DNA of 64,000 nucleotides from Clusia tigrina (Eukaryota > Arthropoda > Insecta > Diptera > Clusiidae), in contig OV050031.1 of assembly GCA_920105625.2 (NCBI GenBank), positions 82,965,995 to 83,029,994 on the forward strand, read 5' to 3'. A program made the translations under genes and the position numbers. A model generated the notes under the pieces. That model was not told the origin of the DNA and made no database searches. It saw only the letters and a list, made by a program, of their open reading frames with translations. Every line of letters begins with the position of its first letter. The stretch's first letter is position 1. Shown piece after piece: positions 1 through 13,990 of the stretch.

Positions 1-3000
1 AGAAGGCAGCAGACCTCCCAATCGACAGCGCAGCGACTGAGACGCCTACAGGAACGCTGACAGAGGCTGCGACGCCGGCTGAGGCAGATAGGGGTAGATA
101 TAGGCATAGAGATGGCAGCAGACCCCCAATCGACAGCGGCAGCGACTGAGAAGCCTACAGAGATGCTTACAGAGGCTGCGACGCCGACTGAGGCAGGTAG
201 GGGTAGATATACGCAAAGAGAAGTTAGCAGACCCCCCCCAATCGACAGCGGCAGCGACTGAGACGCCTACAGAAACGCTGACAGAGGCTGCGACGCCGAC
301 TTAGGCAGATAGGGGTAGATATAGGCATAGAGATGGCAGCAGACCCCCCAAACAACAGCGGCAGCGACTGAGACGCCTACAGAAACGCTGACAGAGGCTG
401 CGAAGGCTGACTGAGGCAGATAGGGGTAGATATACGCAAAGAGAAGGTAGCAGACCCCCAATCGTCAGCGGCAGCGACTGAGACTCCTACAGAAACGCTG
501 ACAGAGGCTGCAACGCCGACTGAGGAAGATAGGGGTGGATATAAGCCTATAGAAGGCAACAGGCCCCCAATCGACAGCGGCAACCACTGAGACGCCTACA
601 GAGACGCTGACAGAGGCTGCGACGCCGACTGAGATGCCGACTGAGGCAGATAGGGGTAAATATAGGCATAGAGAAGGCAGCAGACCCCCCAATCGACAGC
701 GGCAGCGACTGAGACGCCGTCAGAGACGCTGACAGAGGCTGCGACGCCAACTGATACGCCGACTGAGGCAGATAGGGGTAGATATAGGCATAAAGAAGGC
801 CGCAGACACCCCCAATCGACAGTGCCAGCGACTGAGACGCCTACAACGATTCTTACAGAGGCGGCGACGCCGACTGAGGAAGATAGGGGTAGATATAGGC
901 ATAGAGAAGGCAGCAATCCACCGAATCGACAGCGGCAGCGACTAAGACGCCTACAGAAACGCTGACAGAGGCTGCGACGCGACTGAGGCAGATAGGGGTA
1001 GATATAGGCATAGAGATGGCAGCAGACCCCACCCATTCGACAGCGGCAACTACTGAGTCACCTACAGAGACGCTGACAGAGGCTGCGACGCCGACTGAGA
1101 CACCGACTGAGGCAGATAGGGGAAGATATAGGCATAGGGAAGGCAGCAGATCTCCCAATCGACAGCGGCAGCGACTGAGACGCCTACAGATACGATGACA
1201 GAGGCTGCGACACCGACTGAGACGCCGACTGTGGCAGATATGGGTAGATATAGGCATAGAGAAGGCAGCAGACCCCCCAAACGACAGCGGCAGCGACTGA
1301 GACGCTTTCAGAGAGGCTGACAGAGGCTGCGACGCCGACTGAGGCAGATAGGGGTAGATATAGGCATAGAGAAGGTAGCAGACCCCCAATCGACAGCGGC
1401 AGCGACTGAGACTCCTACAGAAACGCTGACAGAGGCTGCGACGCCGACTGAGGAAGATAGGGGTGGATATAGGCATAGAGAAGGCAACAGGCCCCCAATC
1501 GAACGCGGCAACGACTGAGACGCCTACAGAGACGCTGACAAAGGCTGCGACGCCGACTGAGACGCCGACTGAGGCAGATAGGGTCAGATATAGGCATAGA
1601 GAAGGCAGCAGACACCCCCAATCGACAGTGCCAGCGACTGAGACGCCTACAACGATTCTTACAGAGGCTGCGACGCCGACTGAGGAAGATGGGGGTAGAT
1701 ATAGGCATATAGAAGGCAGCAGACCACCCAATCGACAGCGGCAGCGACTGAGGCGCCTACAGATACGATGACAGAGGCAGCGACGCCGACTGAGACGCCG
1801 ACTGAGGCAGATATGGGTAGATATAGGCATATTGAAGGCAGCAGACCACCCAATCGACAGCGGCAGCGACTGAGACGCCTACAGAAACGCTGACAGATTC
1901 TGCGACGCGACTGAGGCAGATAGGGGTAGATATAGGCATAGAGATGGCAGCAGACCCCCCATTCGACAGCGGCAACGACTGAGACGCCTACAGAGACGCT
2001 GACAGAGGCTGCGACGCCGACTGAGACGCCGACTGAGGCAGATAGGGGTAAATATAGGCTTAGAGAAGGCAGCAGACCCCCCAATCGACAGCGGCAGCGA
2101 CTGAGACGCCTTCAGAGACGCTGACAGAGGCTGCGACGCCGACTGAGACGCCGACTGAGGCAGATAGGGGTAGATATAGGCATAGGGAAAGCAGGAGATC
2201 CCCCAATCGACAGAGACGCCTACAGAGACGCTAACAGAGGCTGCGACGCCGACTGAGACGCCGACTGAGGCAGATAGGGGTAGTTATAGGCATAGGGAAG
2301 GCAGGAGATCCCCCAATCGACAGAGACGCCTACAGAGACGCTAACAGAGGCTGCGACGCCGACTGAGACGCCGACTGAGGCAGATAGGGGTAGATATAGG
2401 CATAAAGAAGGCAGCAGACACTCCCGATCGACAGTGCCAGCGACTGTGACGCCTACAACGATTCTTACAGAGGCTGCGATGCCGACTGAGGAAGATAGGG
2501 TTAGATATAGGCATAGAGAAGGCAGCAGACCACCCAATCGACAGCGGCAGCGACTGAGACGCCTACAGAAACGCTGACAGAGGCTGCGACGCCGACTGAG
2601 GCAGATAGGGGTAGATATAGGCATAGAGATGGCAGCAGACCCCCAATCGACTGCGGCAGCGACTGAGACGCCTACAGAGACGCTGACAGAGGCTCCGACG
2701 CCGACTGAGACGCCGACTGAGGCAGATAGGGGTAGATATTGGCATAGAGAAGGCAGCAGACCCCCTATCGACATCGGCAGCGACTGAGACGCCTACAGAA
2801 ACGCTGACAGAGGCTGCGACACCGACTGAGGCAGATAAGGGTACACATAGGCATAGAGAAGGCAGCAGACCCCCCAATCGACAGCGGCAGCGACTGAGAT
2901 GCTTTCAGAGACGCTGAAAGAGGCTGCGACGCCGACTGAGACGCCGACTGAGGCAGATAGGGGTAGATATAGGCATAGGGAAGGCAGGAGATCCCCCAAT

Positions 3001-4678
3001 CGACAGAGACGCCTACAGAGACGCTTACAGAGGCTGCGACGCCTACTGAGGCAGATAGGGGTAGATATACGCAAAGAGAAGGTAGCAGACCCCCCCCAAT
3101 CGACAGCGGCAGCGACTGAGACTCCTACAGAAACGCTGACAGAGGCTGCGACGCCGACTGAGGAAGATAGGGGTGGATATAGGCATAGAGAAGGCAACAG
3201 GCCCACAATCGACAGCGGCAACGACTGAGACGCCTACAGAGACGCTGACAGAGGCTGCGACGCCGACTGAGACGCCGACTGAGGCAGATAGGGGTAGATA
3301 TAGGCATAAAGAAGGCAGCAGACACCCCCAATCGACAGTGCCAGCGACTGAGACGCCTACAACGATTCTTACAGAGGCTGCGACGCCGACTGAGGAAGAT
3401 AGGGGTAGATATAGGCATAGAGAAGGCAGCAGACCACCCAATCGACAGCGGCAGCGACTGAGACGCCTACAGAAACGCTGACAGAGGCTGCGACGCGACT
3501 GAGGCAGATAGGGGTAGATATAGGCATAGAGATGGCAGCAGACCCCCCATTCGACAGCGGCAACTACTGAGACGCCTACAGAGACGCTGACAGAGGCTGC
3601 GACGCCGACTGAGACGCCGACTGAGGCAGATAGGGGTAGATATAGGCATAAAGAAGGCAGCAGACACCCCCAATCGACAGTGCCAGCGACTGAGACGCCT
3701 ACAATGATTCTTACAGAGGCTGCGACGCCGACTGAGGAAGATAGGGGTAGATATAGGCATAGAAAAGGCAGCAATCCACCGAATCGACAGCAGCAGCGAC
3801 TGAGACGCCTACAGAAACGCTGACAGAGGCTGCGACGCGACTGAGGCAGATAGGGGTAGATATAGGCATAGAGATGGCAGCAGACCCCACCCATTCGACA
3901 GCGGCAACTACTGAGTCACCTACAGAGACGCTGACAGAGGCTGCGACGCCGACTGAGACGCCGACTGAGGCAGATAGGGGAAGATATAGGCATAGGGAAG
4001 GCAGCAGTTCTCCCAATCGACAGCGGCAGCGACGGAGACGCCTACAGATACGATGACAGAGGCTGCGACACCGACTGAGACGCCGACTGTGGCAGATATG
4101 GGTGGATATAGTCATAAAGAAGGCAGAAGACCCCCCAAACAACAGCGGCAGCGACTGAGACGCCTACAGAAACGCTGACAGAGGCTGCGAAGCTGACTGA
4201 GGCAGATAGGGGTAGATATACGCAAAGAGAAGGTAGCAGACCCCCAATCGTCAGCGGCAGCGACTGAGACTCCTACAGAAACGCTGACAGAGGCTGCGAC
4301 GCCGGCTGAGGCAGATAGGGGTAGATATAGGCATAGAGATGGCAGCAGACCCCCAATCGACAGCGGCAGCGACTGAGAAGCCTACAGAGATGCTTACAGA
4401 GGCTGCGACGCCGACTGAGATGCCGACTGAGGCAGATAGGGGTAGATATAGGCATAGGGAAGGCAGGAGATCCCCCAATCGATAGAGACGCCTACAGAGA
4501 CGCTAACAGAGACTGCGACGCCGACTGAATCGCCGACTGAGGCAGATAGGGGTAGATATAGGCATAAAGAAGGCAGCAGACACCCCCAATCGACAGTGCC
4601 AGCGACTGAGACTCCTACAACGATTCTTACAGAGACTGCGACGCCGACTGAGGAAGATAGGGGTAGATATAGGCATAG
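1..4678. repeat. Higher-order repeat, 4678-bp period, copy 1
   Basis: The order of variant monomers from position 1 recurs from 4679 with near-identical sequence. Matched landmarks at 267/4945, 853/5531, 1659/6337 and 2220/6898 all give an offset of exactly 4678 bp. This is a higher-order repeat made of about 41 monomers. The left end of copy 1 lies at or beyond the window edge. Confidence 0.9.
2064..2185 (+). repeat. Example of the 122-bp monomer class
   Basis: This unit is exactly 122 bp. It differs in length from the 110-bp class by one extra copy of the 12-mer GACGCCGACTGA just before the GGCAGATAGGGG segment. Variants with three copies (near 22155-22190 and 39940-39970) and variants lacking 12 bp in the CGACAGCGGCAGCGACTGAG segment (for example near 2205-2220 and 2320-2335) show that array length variation occurs mainly in 12-bp steps. 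Confidence 0.9.
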
Positions 4679-7600
4679 AGAAGGCAGCAGACCTCCCAAT
4701 CGACAGCGCAGCGACTGAGACGCCTACAGAAACGCTGACAGAGGCTGCGACGCCGGCTGAGGCAGATAGGGGTAGATATAGGCATAGAGATGGCAGCAGA
4801 CCCCCAATCGACAGCGGCAGCGACTGAGAAGCCTACAGAGATGCTTACAGAGGCTGCGACGCCGACTGAGGCAGGTAGGGGTAGATATACGCAAAGAGAA
4901 GTTAGCAGACCCCCCCCAATCGACAGCGGCAGCGACTGAGACGCCTACAGAAACGCTGACAGAGGCTGCGACGCCGACTTAGGCAGATAGGGGTAGATAT
5001 AGGCATAGAGATGGCAGCAGACCCCCCAAACAACAGCGGCAGCGACTGAGACGCCTACAGAAACGCTGACAGAGGCTGCGAAGGCTGACTGAGGCAGATA
5101 GGGGTAGATATACGCAAAGAGAAGGTAGCAGACCCCCAATCGTCAGCGGCAGCGACTGAGACTCCTACAGAAACGCTGACAGAGGCTGCAACGCTGACTG
5201 AGGAAGATAGGGGTGGATATAAGCCTATAGAAGGCAACAGGCCCCCAATCGACAGCGGCAACCACTGAGACGCCTACAGAGACGCTGACAGAGGCTGCGA
5301 CGCCGACTGAGATGCCGACTGAGGCAGATAGGGGTAAATATAGGCATAGAGAAGGCAGCAGACCCCCCAATCGACAGCGGCAGCGACTGAGACGCCGTCA
5401 GAGACGCTGACAGAGGCTGCGACGCCAACTGAGACGCCGACTGAGGCAGATAGGGGTAGATATAGGCATAAAGAAGGCCGCAGACACCCCCAATCGACAG
5501 TGCCAGCGACTGAGACGCCTACAACGATTCTTACAGAGGCGGCGACGCCGACTGAGGAAGATAGGGGTAGATATAGGCATAGAGAAGGCAGCAATCCACC
5601 GAATCGACAGCGGCAGCGACTAAGACGCCTACAGAAACGCTGACAGAGGCTGCGACGCGACTGAGGCAGATAGGGGTAGATATAGGCATAGAGATGGCAG
5701 CAGACCCCACCCATTCGACAGCGGCAACTACTGAGTCACCTACAGAGACGCTGACAGAGGCTGCGACGCCGACTGAGACGCCGACTGAGGCAGATAGGGG
5801 AAGATATAGGCATAGGGAAGGCAGCAGATCTCCCAATCGACAGCGGCAGCGACTGAGACGCCTACAGATACGATGACAGAGGCTGCGACACCGACTGAGA
5901 CGCCGACTGTGGCAGATATGGGTAGATATAGGCATAGAGAAGGCAGCAGACCCCCTAATCGACAGCGGCAGCGACTGAGACGCTTTCAGAGAGGCTGACA
6001 GAGGCTGCGACGCCGACTGAGGCAGATAGGGGTAGATATAGGCATAGAGAAGGTAGCAGACCCCCAATCGACAGCGGCAGCGACTGAGACTCCTACAGAA
6101 ACGCTGACAGAGGCTGCGACGCCGACTGAGGAAGATAGGGGTGGATATAGGCATAGAGAAGGCAACAGGCCCCCAATCGACAGCGGCAACGACTGAGACG
6201 CCTACAGAGACGCTGACAGAGGCTGCGACGCCGACTGAGACGCCGACTGAGGCAGATAGGGGTAGATATAGGCATAAAGAAGGCAGCAGATACCCCCAAT
6301 CGACAGTGCCAGCGACTGAGACGCCTACAACGATTCTTACAGAGGCTGCGACGCCGACTGAGGAAGATGGGGGTAGATATAGGCATATAGAAGGCAGCAG
6401 ACCACCCAATCGACAGCGGCAGCGACTGAGGCGCCTACAGATACGATGACAGAGGCAGCGACGCCGACTGAGACGCCGACTGAGGCAGATATGGGTAGAT
6501 ATAGGCATATTGAAGGCAGCAGACCACCCAATCGACAGCGGCAGCGACTGAGACGCCTACAGAAACGCTGACAGATTCTGCGACGCGACTGAGGCAGATA
6601 GGGGTAGATATAGGCATAGAGATGGCAGCAGACCCCCCATTCGACAGCGGCAACGACTGAGACGCCTACAGAGACGCTGACAGAGGCTGCGACGCCGACT
6701 GAGACGCCGACTGAGGCAGATAGGGGTAAATATAGGCATAGAGAAGGCAGCAGACCCCCCAATCGACAGCGGCAGCGACTGAGACGCCTTCAGAGACGCT
6801 GACAGAGGCTGCGACGCCGACTGAGACGCCGACTGAGGCAGATAGGGGTAGATATAGGCATAGGGAAAGCAGGAGATCCCCCAATCGACAGAGACGCCTA
6901 CAGAGACGCTAACAGAGGCTGCGACGCCGACTGAGACGCCGACTGAGGCAGATAGGGGTAGATATAGGCATAGGGAAGGCAGGAGATCCCCCAATCGACA
7001 GAGACGCCTACAGAGACGCTAACAGAGGCTGCGACGCCGACTGAGACGCCGACTGAGGCAGATAGGGGTAGATATAGGCATAAAGAAGGCAGCAGACACT
7101 CCCGATCGACAGTGCCAGCGACTGTGACGCCTACAACGATTCTTACAGAGGCTGCGATGCCGACTGAGGAAGATAGGGTTAGATATAGGCATAGAGAAGG
7201 CAGCAGACCACCCAATCGACAGCGGCAGCGACTGAGACGCCTACAGAAACGCTGACAGAGGCTGCGACGCCGACTGAGGCAGATAGGTGTAGATATAGGC
7301 ATAGAGATGGCAGCAGACCCCCAATCGACTGCGGCAGCTACTGAGACGCCTACAGAGACGCTGACAGAGGCTCCGACGCCGACTGAGACGCCGACTGAGG
7401 CAGATAGGGGTAGATATTGGCAATGAGAAGGCAGCAGACCCCCTATCGACATCGGCAGCGACTGAGACGCCTACAGAGACGCTTACAGAGGCTGCGACGC
7501 CTACTGAGGCAGATAGGGGTAGATATACGCAAAGAGAAAGTAGCAGACCCCCCAATCGACAGCGGCAGCGACTCAGACTCCTACAGAAACGCTGACAGAG

Positions 7601-8250
7601 GCTGCGACGCCGACTGAGGAAGATAGGGGTGGATATAGGCATAGAGAAGGCAACAGGCCCACAATCGATAGCGGCAACGACTGAGACGCCTACAGAGACG
7701 CTGACAGAGGCTGCCACGCCGACTGAGACGCCGACTGAGGCAGATAGGGGTAGATATAGGCATAAAGAAGGCAGCAGACACCCCCAATCGACAGTGCCAG
7801 CGACTGAGACGCCTACAACGATTCTTACAGAGGCTGCGACGCCGACTGAGGAAGACAGGGGTAGATATAGGCATAGAGAAGGCAGCAATCCACCGAATCG
7901 ACAGCAGCAGCGACTGAGACGCCTACAGAAACGCTGACAGAGCCTGCGACGCGACTGAGGCAGATAGGGGTAGATATAGGCATAGAGATGGCAGCAGACC
8001 CCACCCATTCGACAGCGGCAACTACTGAGTCACCTACAGAGACGCTGACAGAGGCTGCGACGCCGACTGAGACGCCGACTGAGGCAGATAGGGGAAGATA
8101 TAGGCATAGGGAAGGCAGCAGTTCTCCCAACCGACAGCGGCAGCGACGGAGACGCCTACAGATACGATGACAGAGGCTGCGACACCGACTGAGACGCCGA
8201 CTGTGGCAGATATGGGTGGATATAGTCATAAAGAAGGCAGAAGACCCCTC
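4679..8250. repeat. Higher-order repeat, 4678-bp period, copy 2 with internal deletions
   Basis: Positions 4679 to about 7460 align to 1-2782 without length change. At about 7460 copy 2 lacks roughly 222 bp (two monomers) that copy 1 has, which moves the offset to 4456. Between about 7640 and 7830 it loses roughly another 342 bp (three monomers), giving an offset of 4114. The copy fades out near 8250. Loss of whole monomers is what unequal exchange in register would produce. Related segments recur at offsets of 2395 and 2745 between about 7580 and 11140. Confidence 0.82.
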
Positions 8251-10393
8251 AATCGACAGCGGCAGCGACTGAGATACCTACAGAGATGCTTGCAGAGGCT
8301 GCGACGCCGGCTGAGACGGCGACTGGGGCAGATAGGGGTGGATATTGGCATAGAGAAGGTAGCAGACCCCCCAATCGACAGCTGCAGCGACTGAGACGCC
8401 TACAGAGATGCTGACAGAGGCTGCGACGCCGAATGAGGCAGATAGGGGTAGATATAGGCATAGAGAAGGCAGCAGACCCCTCCATCGACAGCGGCAGCGA
8501 CTAAGACGCCTACAGAAACGCTGACAGAGGCTGCGACGCCGACTTAGGCAGATAGGGGTAGATATAGGCATAGAGATGGCAGCAGAGCCCCCAATCGACA
8601 GCGGCAGCGACTGAGACGCTTTCAGAGACGCTGAAAGAGGCTGCGATGCAGACTGAGACGCCGACTGAGGCAGATAGGGGTAGATATAGGCATAGGGAAA
8701 GCAGGAGATCCCCCAATCGACAGAGACGCCTACAGAGACGCTAACAGAGGCTGCGACGCCGACTGAGATGCCGACTGAGGCAGATAGGGGTAGATATAGC
8801 ATAAAGAAGGCAGCAGACACCCCCAATCGACAGTGCCAGCGACTGAGACGCCTACAACGATTCTTACAGAGGCTGCGACGCCAACTGAGGAAGATAGGGG
8901 TAGATATAGGCATAGAGAAGGCAGCAGACCCCGCAAGCGACAGCGGCAGCGACTGAGACGCCTTCAGAGACGCTGACAGAGGCTGCGACGCCGACTGAGA
9001 CGCCGACTGAGTCAGATAGGGGTAGATATAGGCATAGGGAAGGCAGGAGATCCCGCAATCGACAGAGACGCCTACAGAGACGCTAACAGAGGCTGCGACG
9101 CCGACTGAGACGCCGACTGAGGCAGATAGGGGTAGATATAGGCATAGGGAAGGCAGGAGATCCCCCAATCGACAGAGACGCCTACAGAGACGCTAACAGA
9201 GGCTGCGACGCCGACTGAGACGCCGACTGAGGCAGATAGGGGTAGATATAGCATAAAGAAGGCAGCAGACACCCCCAATCGACAGTGCCAGCGACTGAGA
9301 CGCCTACAACGATTCTTACAGAGGCTGCGATGCCGACTGAGGAAGATAGGGTTAGATATAGGCATAGAGAAGGCAGCAGACCACCCAATCGACAGCGGCA
9401 GCGACTGAGACGCCTACAGAAACGCTGACAGAGGCTGCGACGCCGACTGAGGCAGATAGGGGTAGATATAGGCATAGAGAAGGCAGCAGACCCCCAATCG
9501 ACTGCGGCAGCGACTGAGACGCCTACAGAGACGCTGACAGAGGCTCCGACGCCGACTGAGACGCCGACTGAGGCAGATAGGGGTAGATATTGGCAATGAG
9601 AAGGCAGCAGACCCCCTATCGACATCGGCAGCGACTGAGACGCCTACAGAAACGCTGACAGAGGCTGCGACACCGACTGAGGCAGATAAGGGTACATATA
9701 GGCATTGAGAAGGCAGCAGACCCCCCAATCGACAGCGGCAGCGACTGAGATACTTTTAGAGACGCTGAAAAAGGCTGCGACGCCGACTGAGACGCCGACT
9801 GAGGCAGATAGGGGTAGATATAGGCATAGGGAAGGCAGGAGATCCCCCAATCGACAGAGACGCCTACAGAGACGCTTACAGAGGCTGCGACGCCTACTGA
9901 GGCAGATAGGGGTAGATATACGCAAAGAGAAAGTAGCAGACCCCCCCCAATCGACAGCGGCAGCGACTGAGACTCCTACAGAAACGCTGACAGAGGCTGC
10001 GACGCCGACTGAGGAAGATAGGGGTGGATATAGGCATAGAGAAGGCAACAGGACCACAATCGACAGCGGCAACGACTGAGACGCCTACAGAGACGCTGAC
10101 AGAGGCTGCCACGCCGACTGAGACGCCGACTGAGGCAGATATGGGTAGATATAGGCATAAAGAAGGCTGCAGACACCCCCAATCGACAGTGCCAGCGACT
10201 GAGACGCCTACAACGATTCTTACAGAGGCTGCGACGCCGACTGAGGAAGATAGGGGTAGATATAGGCATAGAGAAGGCAGCAGACCACCGAATCGACAGC
10301 GGCAGCGATTGAGACGCCTACAGAAACGCTGACAGAGGCTGCGACGCGACTGAGGCAGATAGGGGTAGATATAGGCATAGAGATGGCAGCAGA

Positions 10394-10407
10394 CCCCCCC
10401 CCCCCCC
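10394..10407 (+). repeat. Homopolymer run of 14 C within a monomer
   Basis: The C-run that is normally four to eight bases in each monomer is expanded to 14 C here. It is the longest homopolymer I saw in the array. It could be replication slippage or a consensus error. Confidence 0.95.
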
Positions 10408-11705
10408 ATTCGACAGCGGCAACTACTGAGACGCCTACAGAGACGCTGACAGAGGCTGCGACGCCGACTGAGACGCCGACTGAGGCAGATAGGGGTAGAT
10501 ATAGGCATAAAGAAGGCAGCAGACACCCCCAATCGACAGTGCCAGCGACTGAGACGCCTACAATGATTCTTACAGAGGCTGCGACGCCGACTGAGGAAGA
10601 TAGGGGTAAATATAGGCATAGAGAAGGCAGCAATCCACCGAATCGACAGCAGCAGCGACTGAGACGCCTACAGAAACGCTGACAGAGGCAGCGACGCGAC
10701 TGAGGCAGATAGGGGTAGATATAGGCATAGAGATGGCAGCAGACCCCACCCATTCGACAGCGGCAACTACTGAGTCACCTACAGAGACGCTGACAGAGGC
10801 TGCGACGCCGACTGAGACGCCGACTGAGGCAGATAGGGGAAGATATAGGCATAGGGAAGGCAGCAGTTCTCCCAATCGACAGCGGCAGCGACGGAGACGC
10901 CTACAGATACGATGACAGAGGCTGCGACACCGACTGAGACGCCGACTGTGGCAGATATGGGTGGATATAGTCATAAAGAAGGCAGAAGACCCCTCAATCG
11001 ACAGCGGCAGCGACTGAGATACCTACAGAGATGCTTGCAGAGGCTGCGACGCCGACTGAGACGGCGACTGGGGCAGATAGGGGTGGATATTGGCATAGAG
11101 AAGGTAGCAGACCCCCCAATCGACAGCTGCAGCGACTGAGACGCCTACAGAGATGCAGACAGAGGCTGCGACACCGACTGAGACGCCGACTGAGGCAGAT
11201 AAGGGTAGATATAGGCATAGAGAAGGCAAAATACCCCCCAACCGACAGCGGCAGCGACTGAGACGCCTACAGAAACGCTGACAGAGGCTGCGACGCCGAC
11301 TGAGATGCCGACTGAGGCAGATAGGGGTAGATATAGCCATAGAGAAGGCAGCGGACCCTCCAATCGACAGCGGCAGCGACTGAGACTCCTACTGAAACGC
11401 TGACAGAGGCTGCGACACCGATTGAGGCAGATAGCGGTAGATATAGGCATAGAGAAGGCAGCAGACCCCCCAATCGACAGCGGCAGCGACTGAGACGCCT
11501 TCAGATACGATGACAGAGACAGCGACGCAGACTGAGACGCCGACTGAAGCACACAGGGGTGGTTATAGGCATAGAGAAGGCAGAAGACCCCCCAATCGAC
11601 AGCGGCAGCGACTGAGACGCCTACAGAGATGCTGACAGAGGCTGCGACGCCGAATGAGGCAGATAGGGGTAGATATAGGCATAGAGAAGGCAGCAGACCC
11701 CTCCA

Positions 11706-13200
11706 TCGACAGCGGCAGCGACTAAGACGCCTACAGAAACGCTGACAGAGGCTGCGACGCCCACTTAGGCAGATAGGGGTAGATATAGGCATAGAGATGG
11801 CAGCAGAGCCCCCAATCGACAGCGGCAGCGACTGAGACGCTTTCAGAGACGCTGAAAGAGGCTGCGACGCAGACTGAGACGCCGACTGAGGCAGATAGGG
11901 GTAGATATAGGCATAGGGAAAGCAGGAGATCCCCCAATCGACAGAGACGCCTACAGAGACGCTAACAGAGGCTGCGACGCCTACTGAGATGCCGACTGAG
12001 GCAGATAGGGGTACATATAGGAATAGAGAAGGCAGCAGACTCCCCAATCGACAGCGGCAGCGACTGAGACGCTTTCAGAGACGCTGAAAGAGGCTGCGAC
12101 GCAGACTGAGACGCCGACTGAGGCAGATAGGGGTAGATATAGGCATAGGGAAGGCAGGAGATCCCCCCATCGACAGAGACGCCTACAGAGACGCTAACAG
12201 AGACTGCGACGCCGACTGAATCGCCGACTGAGGCAGATAGGGGTAGATATAGGCATAAAGAAGGCAGCAGACACCCCCAATCGACAGTGCCAGCGACTGA
12301 GACGCCTACAACGATTCTTACAGAGGCTGCGACGCCAACTGAGGAAGATAGGGGTAGATATAGGCATAGAGAAGGCAGCAGACCTCCCAATCGACAGCGG
12401 CAGCGACTGAGACGCCTACAGAAACGCTGACAGAGGCTGCGACGCCGGCTGAGGCAGATAGGGGTAGATATAGGCATAGAGATGGCAGCAGACCCCCCAA
12501 TCGACAGCGGCAGCGACTGAGAAGCCTACAGAGATGCTTACAGAGGCTGCGACGCCGACTGAGGCAGGTAGGGGTAGATATACGCAAAGAGAAGTTAGCA
12601 GACCCCCCCAATCGACAGCGGCAGCGACTGAGACGCCTACAGAAACGCTGACAGAGGCTGCGACGCCGACTTAGGCAGATAGGGGTAGATATAGGCATAG
12701 AGATGGCAGCAGACCCCCCAATCAACAGCGGCAGCGACTGAGACGCCTACAGAAACGCTGACAGAGGCTGCGAAGCTGACTGAGGCAGATAGGGGTAGAT
12801 ATACGCAAAGAGAAGGTAGCAGACCCCCCAATCGTCAGCGGCAGCGACTGAGACTCCTACAGAAACGCTGACAGAGGCTGCGACGCCGACTGAGGAAGAT
12901 AGGGGTGGATATAGGCCTAGAGAAGGCAACAGGCCCCCAATCGACAGCGGCAACCACTGAGACGCCTACAGAGACGCTGACAGAGGCTGCGACGCCGACT
13001 GAGATGCCGACTGAGGCAGATAGGGGTAAATATAGGCATAGAGAAGGCAGCAGACCCCCCAATCGACAGCGGCAGCGACTGAGACGCTTTCAGAGAGGCT
13101 GACAGAGGCTGCGACGCCGACTGAGGCAGATAGGGGTAGATATAGGCATAGAGAAGGTAGCAGACCCCCAATCGACAGCGGCAGCGACTGAGACTCCTAC
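11706..13200. repeat. 2261-bp-period higher-order repeat, copy 1
   Basis: This segment matches 13967-15461 at a constant offset of 2261 bp (landmarks 11731/13992, 11962/14223, 12637/14898, 12905/15166), with few substitutions. It begins where the flanking monomers stop matching near 11706 and ends where CCTACTGAAACG in this copy faces CCTACAGAAACG in the other. Confidence 0.87.
12370..12479 (+). repeat. Example of the 110-bp monomer class
   Basis: This unit is exactly 110 bp and stands for the short class. By hand count a consensus of this class is about 59 percent G+C, with T the rarest base (about 11 of 110) and A about three times commoner. It holds about eight CpG sites, close to the number expected from base composition. 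Since 110 is not a multiple of three, the reading frame moves by two bases per unit, which argues against a protein repeat. Confidence 0.9.
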
Positions 13201-13990
13201 TGAAACGCTGACAGAGGCTGCGACACCGATTGAGGCAGATAGGGGTAGATATAGGCATAGAGAAGGCAGCAGACCCCCCAATCGACAGCGGGAGCGACTG
13301 AGACGCCTTCAGATACGATGACAGAGGCTGCGACGCAGACTGAGACGCCGACTGAAGCAGACAGGGGTGGTTATAGGCATAGAGAAGGCAGAAGACCCCC
13401 CAATCGACAGCGGCAGCGACTGAGACGGCTACAGAGATGCTGACAGAGGCTGCGACGCCGAATGAGGCAGATAGGGGTAGATATAGGCATAGAGAAGGCA
13501 GCAGACCCCTCCATCGACAGCGGCAGCGACTAAGACGCCCACAGAAACGCTGACAGAGGCTGCGACGCCGACTTAGGCAGATAGGGGTAGATATAGGCAT
13601 AGAGATGGCAGCAGACCCCCCAATCGACAGCGGCAGCGACTGAGACGCTTTCAGAGACGCTGATAGAGGCTGCGACGCAGACTGAGACGCCGACTGAGGC
13701 AGATAGGGGTAGATATAGGCATAAAGAAGGCAGCAGACACCCCCAATCGACAGTGCCAGCGACTGAGACGCCTACAACGATTCTTACAGAGGCTGCGACG
13801 CCGACTGAGGAAGATAGGGGTAGATTTAGGCATAGAGAAGGGAGCAGACCTCCCAATCGACAGCGGCAGCGACTGAGACGCCTACAACGATTCTTACAGA
13901 GGCTGCGACGCCGACTGAGGAAGATAGGGGTAGATATAGGCATAGAGAAGGCAGCAGACCTCCCAATCGACAGCGGCAGCGACTAAGACG
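13176..13990. repeat. Segment duplicated at 3.32-kb offset, copy 1
   Basis: About 0.8 kb that matches 16499-17312 at an offset of 3323 then 3322 bp. Shared diagnostic variants include CTTCAGATACGATGACAG, GAAGCAGACAGGGGTGGTT and a TAGATTTAGG variant of the usual TAGATATAGG. Confidence 0.75.

Noticed and set aside
3173..3481. Plus-strand frames with T-x-T-E repeats (for example 102 codons)
   Set aside because: They arise from the 12-bp subrepeat and end wherever a monomer changes phase. There is no sign of selection on the protein.
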